Shown here in pieces: positions 13,550-14,393 of a stretch of DNA of 14,393 nt. The notes under the pieces were generated by a model that was given only the letters and a program-made list of their open reading frames with translations, did no database searches and had not been told where the DNA came from. Made by a program: the position numbers and the translations under genes. Each line of letters starts with the position of its first letter. The first letter of the stretch is position 1. Origin of the DNA: DASRHK01 sp035650495 (GTDB lineage Bacteria; Pseudomonadota; Gammaproteobacteria; Nevskiales; Nevskiaceae); the NCBI GenBank assembly GCA_035650495.1, contig DASRHK010000109.1, forward strand, positions 1-14,393, given 5' to 3'.

Positions 13550-14238
13550 TGGCACACCGGCGTCTTCGTCTTCGGGCAGCTTGCCGTCATCGAGAACGCG
13601 ACGCCGCCGCAGGTCACGCTGCAGGAGAACTTGTTCGCGGCTTCGTCCTCCGCCGATTTGTTCGCGGCAGTCGCCAATAGCGCCGCGCCGCCGACCGCAA
13701 GCGCCGCCGGCGGTGGCGCGAAGTCCACCGACTGCGAATAGCCAGGGCCCGACTGCGATGCACCGGTCGGACCAGCGCTCTGATGGAATCCCGGACCGGA
13801 TTGCGACGCGCCCGTCGGTCCCGCGCTTTGATGGAATCCAGGACCCGACTGCGATGCGCCCGTCGGTCCTGCACTTTGATTGAAGCCCGGCCCCGACTGC
13901 GACACGCGGGTCGGACTCGCACTCTGCTTCCACGCCGGCCCGGCTTGCGAAGCGGATGGGCCTGCGTGCGCGGCGCCTGCGCTCGTACCGTTCATCGCGG
14001 ACGTCGAGCTCGCGGTCGTCGCGCTGGTCGCGCTCGTCGCACCGGCCGTCGTTGCGCTCGCGGTGCTGGCAGTGCCCGCCGTCGCTGCAGTCGCTGCGCC
14101 GGTGGCCCCCGCCGTGACGCCACCGACCGCCGCGGCGCCGCCGATCCCGCCGAGCAGCGCGATCGGCAACGCGGCGATGCAGCCGCTCAGCGAAAGAAAC
14201 AGTGCTATGGCCAGCAAAGGCCGGATGATCTTCTTCAT
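13513..14238 (-). CDS. Repeat-containing, Cys-rich lipoprotein of unknown function
   Basis: I do not recognise this 241-residue protein. The N-terminus has two lysines, a hydrophobic core and the lipobox LSGC (Cys20), so it is probably a lipoprotein. Residues about 30-90 are Gly/Ala/Thr/Ser-rich low-complexity sequence. Residues about 99-165 hold four copies of a 16-residue repeat of the type SQSGPGFHQSAGPTGA, with degenerate copies at the edges. A C-terminal domain (about 200-241) has six cysteines in about 40 residues, possibly disulfide-bonded outside the cytoplasm. A strong SD (GGGGGAGGG) lies a few bases before ATG 14238. It is 32 bp downstream of the preceding gene and overlaps the antiporter gene by 37 bp, so it is probably in one operon with both. 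The repeats and the disulfide-type tail suggest a surface or periplasmic structural protein; this is inference. Confidence 0.85.
   Translation of the reverse strand: MKKIIRPLLAIALFLSLSGCIAALPIALLGGIGGAAAVGGVTAGATGAATAATAGTASTASATTAGATSATSATTASSTSAMNGTSAGAAHAGPSASQAGPAWKQSASPTRVSQSGPGFNQSAGPTGASQSGPGFHQSAGPTGASQSGPGFHQSAGPTGASQSGPGYSQSVDFAPPPAALAVGGAALLATAANKSAEDEAANKFSCSVTCGGVAFSMTASCPKTKTPVCQCQQGGGVVICK
13751..13942 (-). repeat. Four tandem 48-bp units in the lipoprotein gene
   Basis: Units begin at 13751, 13799, 13847 and 13895 (+ strand coordinates), each opening with GACTGCGA or a close variant. Partial copies lie on both sides (up to about 13966). The inner units are nearly identical in protein (16 residues) but differ at several silent positions, so the repeat is not a very recent duplication. 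Confidence 0.85.
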
Positions 14239-14270
14239 GGTCCCTCCCCCAGGAATCCCCCGCAGGAATC

Positions 14271-14393
14271 CTACTCGACTGCCGCCGCTTCCGCGCCGGC
14301 CTTGGCGTGCCGGTAATAGGAAAAGATGTCGTTGAGGTTGCGGCGCGGCTTCCAGCTGAACGTCTCGCGGAACAGCCGCCCATCGAGGATCAC
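14271..14393 (-). CDS. C-terminal 40 residues of an unidentified protein (window-truncated)
   Basis: The frame is open from the window edge to TAG at 14271-14273. The peptide ends in an Ala/Glu-rich tail, and before it a 'LFRETFSWKPRRNLNDIFSYYR' type segment resembles the C-termini of NAD-dependent sugar epimerase/dehydratase (extended SDR) proteins. That is only a weak likeness. The start lies outside the window. It reads toward the lipoprotein gene 32 bp downstream, so it is probably the preceding gene of the same operon. Confidence 0.55.
   Translation of the reverse strand: MILDGRLFRETFSWKPRRNLNDIFSYYRHAKAGAEAAAVE

Noticed and set aside
12587..13741. 384-codon + strand frame opposite the antiporter and lipoprotein genes
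   Set aside because: It is Arg/Asp/His-rich with no hydrophobic or domain features. The - strand antiporter shows about 12 membrane segments and family motifs.
13751..13942. CRISPR array
   Set aside because: The 48-bp units are directly contiguous without spacers, multiples of three, and keep a coding frame, so they are protein-coding tandem repeats.
12315..14383. Reading the antiporter as a 689-residue fusion protein
   Set aside because: The first 278 codons are an out-of-frame shadow of the repeat lipoprotein, which has a strong SD and lipobox in its own frame. They carry no domain.

Overview
This window is GC-rich, densely packed bacterial DNA with little intergenic space. It looks like a chromosomal segment of a high-GC proteobacterium. 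The Gram-negative hallmarks are several lipoprotein or Sec signals, a LoiP/BepA-like M48 lipoprotein, and two proteins ending in GlyGly-CTERM-type tails, a feature best known from Gammaproteobacteria and some Betaproteobacteria. No rRNA, tRNA or other firm taxonomic marker is present, so the lineage is an inference. I see no insertion sequence, phage gene, CRISPR array or tRNA.

Left block (1-2532, + strand): the 3' end of a penicillin-acylase-family Ntn hydrolase, a GH26-like exported protein and a class I SAM methyltransferase. They are spaced 10 bp apart and then overlap by 4 bp, so they look like one operon. Facing it (2462-6362, - strand) are a YhdH/AcuI-type NADPH oxidoreductase and, downstream of it, a 946-residue secreted BNR/Asp-box (sortilin/GH74-like) protein. 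The 3' end of the latter overlaps the methyltransferase gene antisense by 71 bp.

Middle block (6407-9932, + strand): pdxH, a secreted M14 zinc carboxypeptidase with a C-terminal GlyGly-CTERM-like tail, and a 2,4-dienoyl-CoA-reductase-like SDR. The three are joined by 1-bp and 4-bp overlaps. A bidirectional intrinsic terminator (9941-9978) closes this operon and also serves the convergent cold-shock gene.

Right block: a CspA-family gene on the - strand has a predicted leader of about 130 nt that can fold into two GC hairpins closed by an outer stem. A divergent M48 metalloprotease lipoprotein follows on the + strand. The rest is a compact - strand operon. In transcription order it holds the last 40 codons of an unidentified protein (cut by the window edge), a repeat-containing Cys-rich lipoprotein, a CPA2-type cation/proton antiporter and a stand-alone OppF/DppF-type ATPase. 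The last three genes overlap one another.

The observations most worth a second look are the pair of GlyGly-CTERM-tailed exported proteins, the structured csp leader, the 48-bp-repeat Cys-rich lipoprotein overlapping the antiporter gene, the OppF-like ATPase without visible permease partners, and the SDR lacking the usual YxxxK tyrosine. I did not find a clearly new multi-gene defence or mobile system here.
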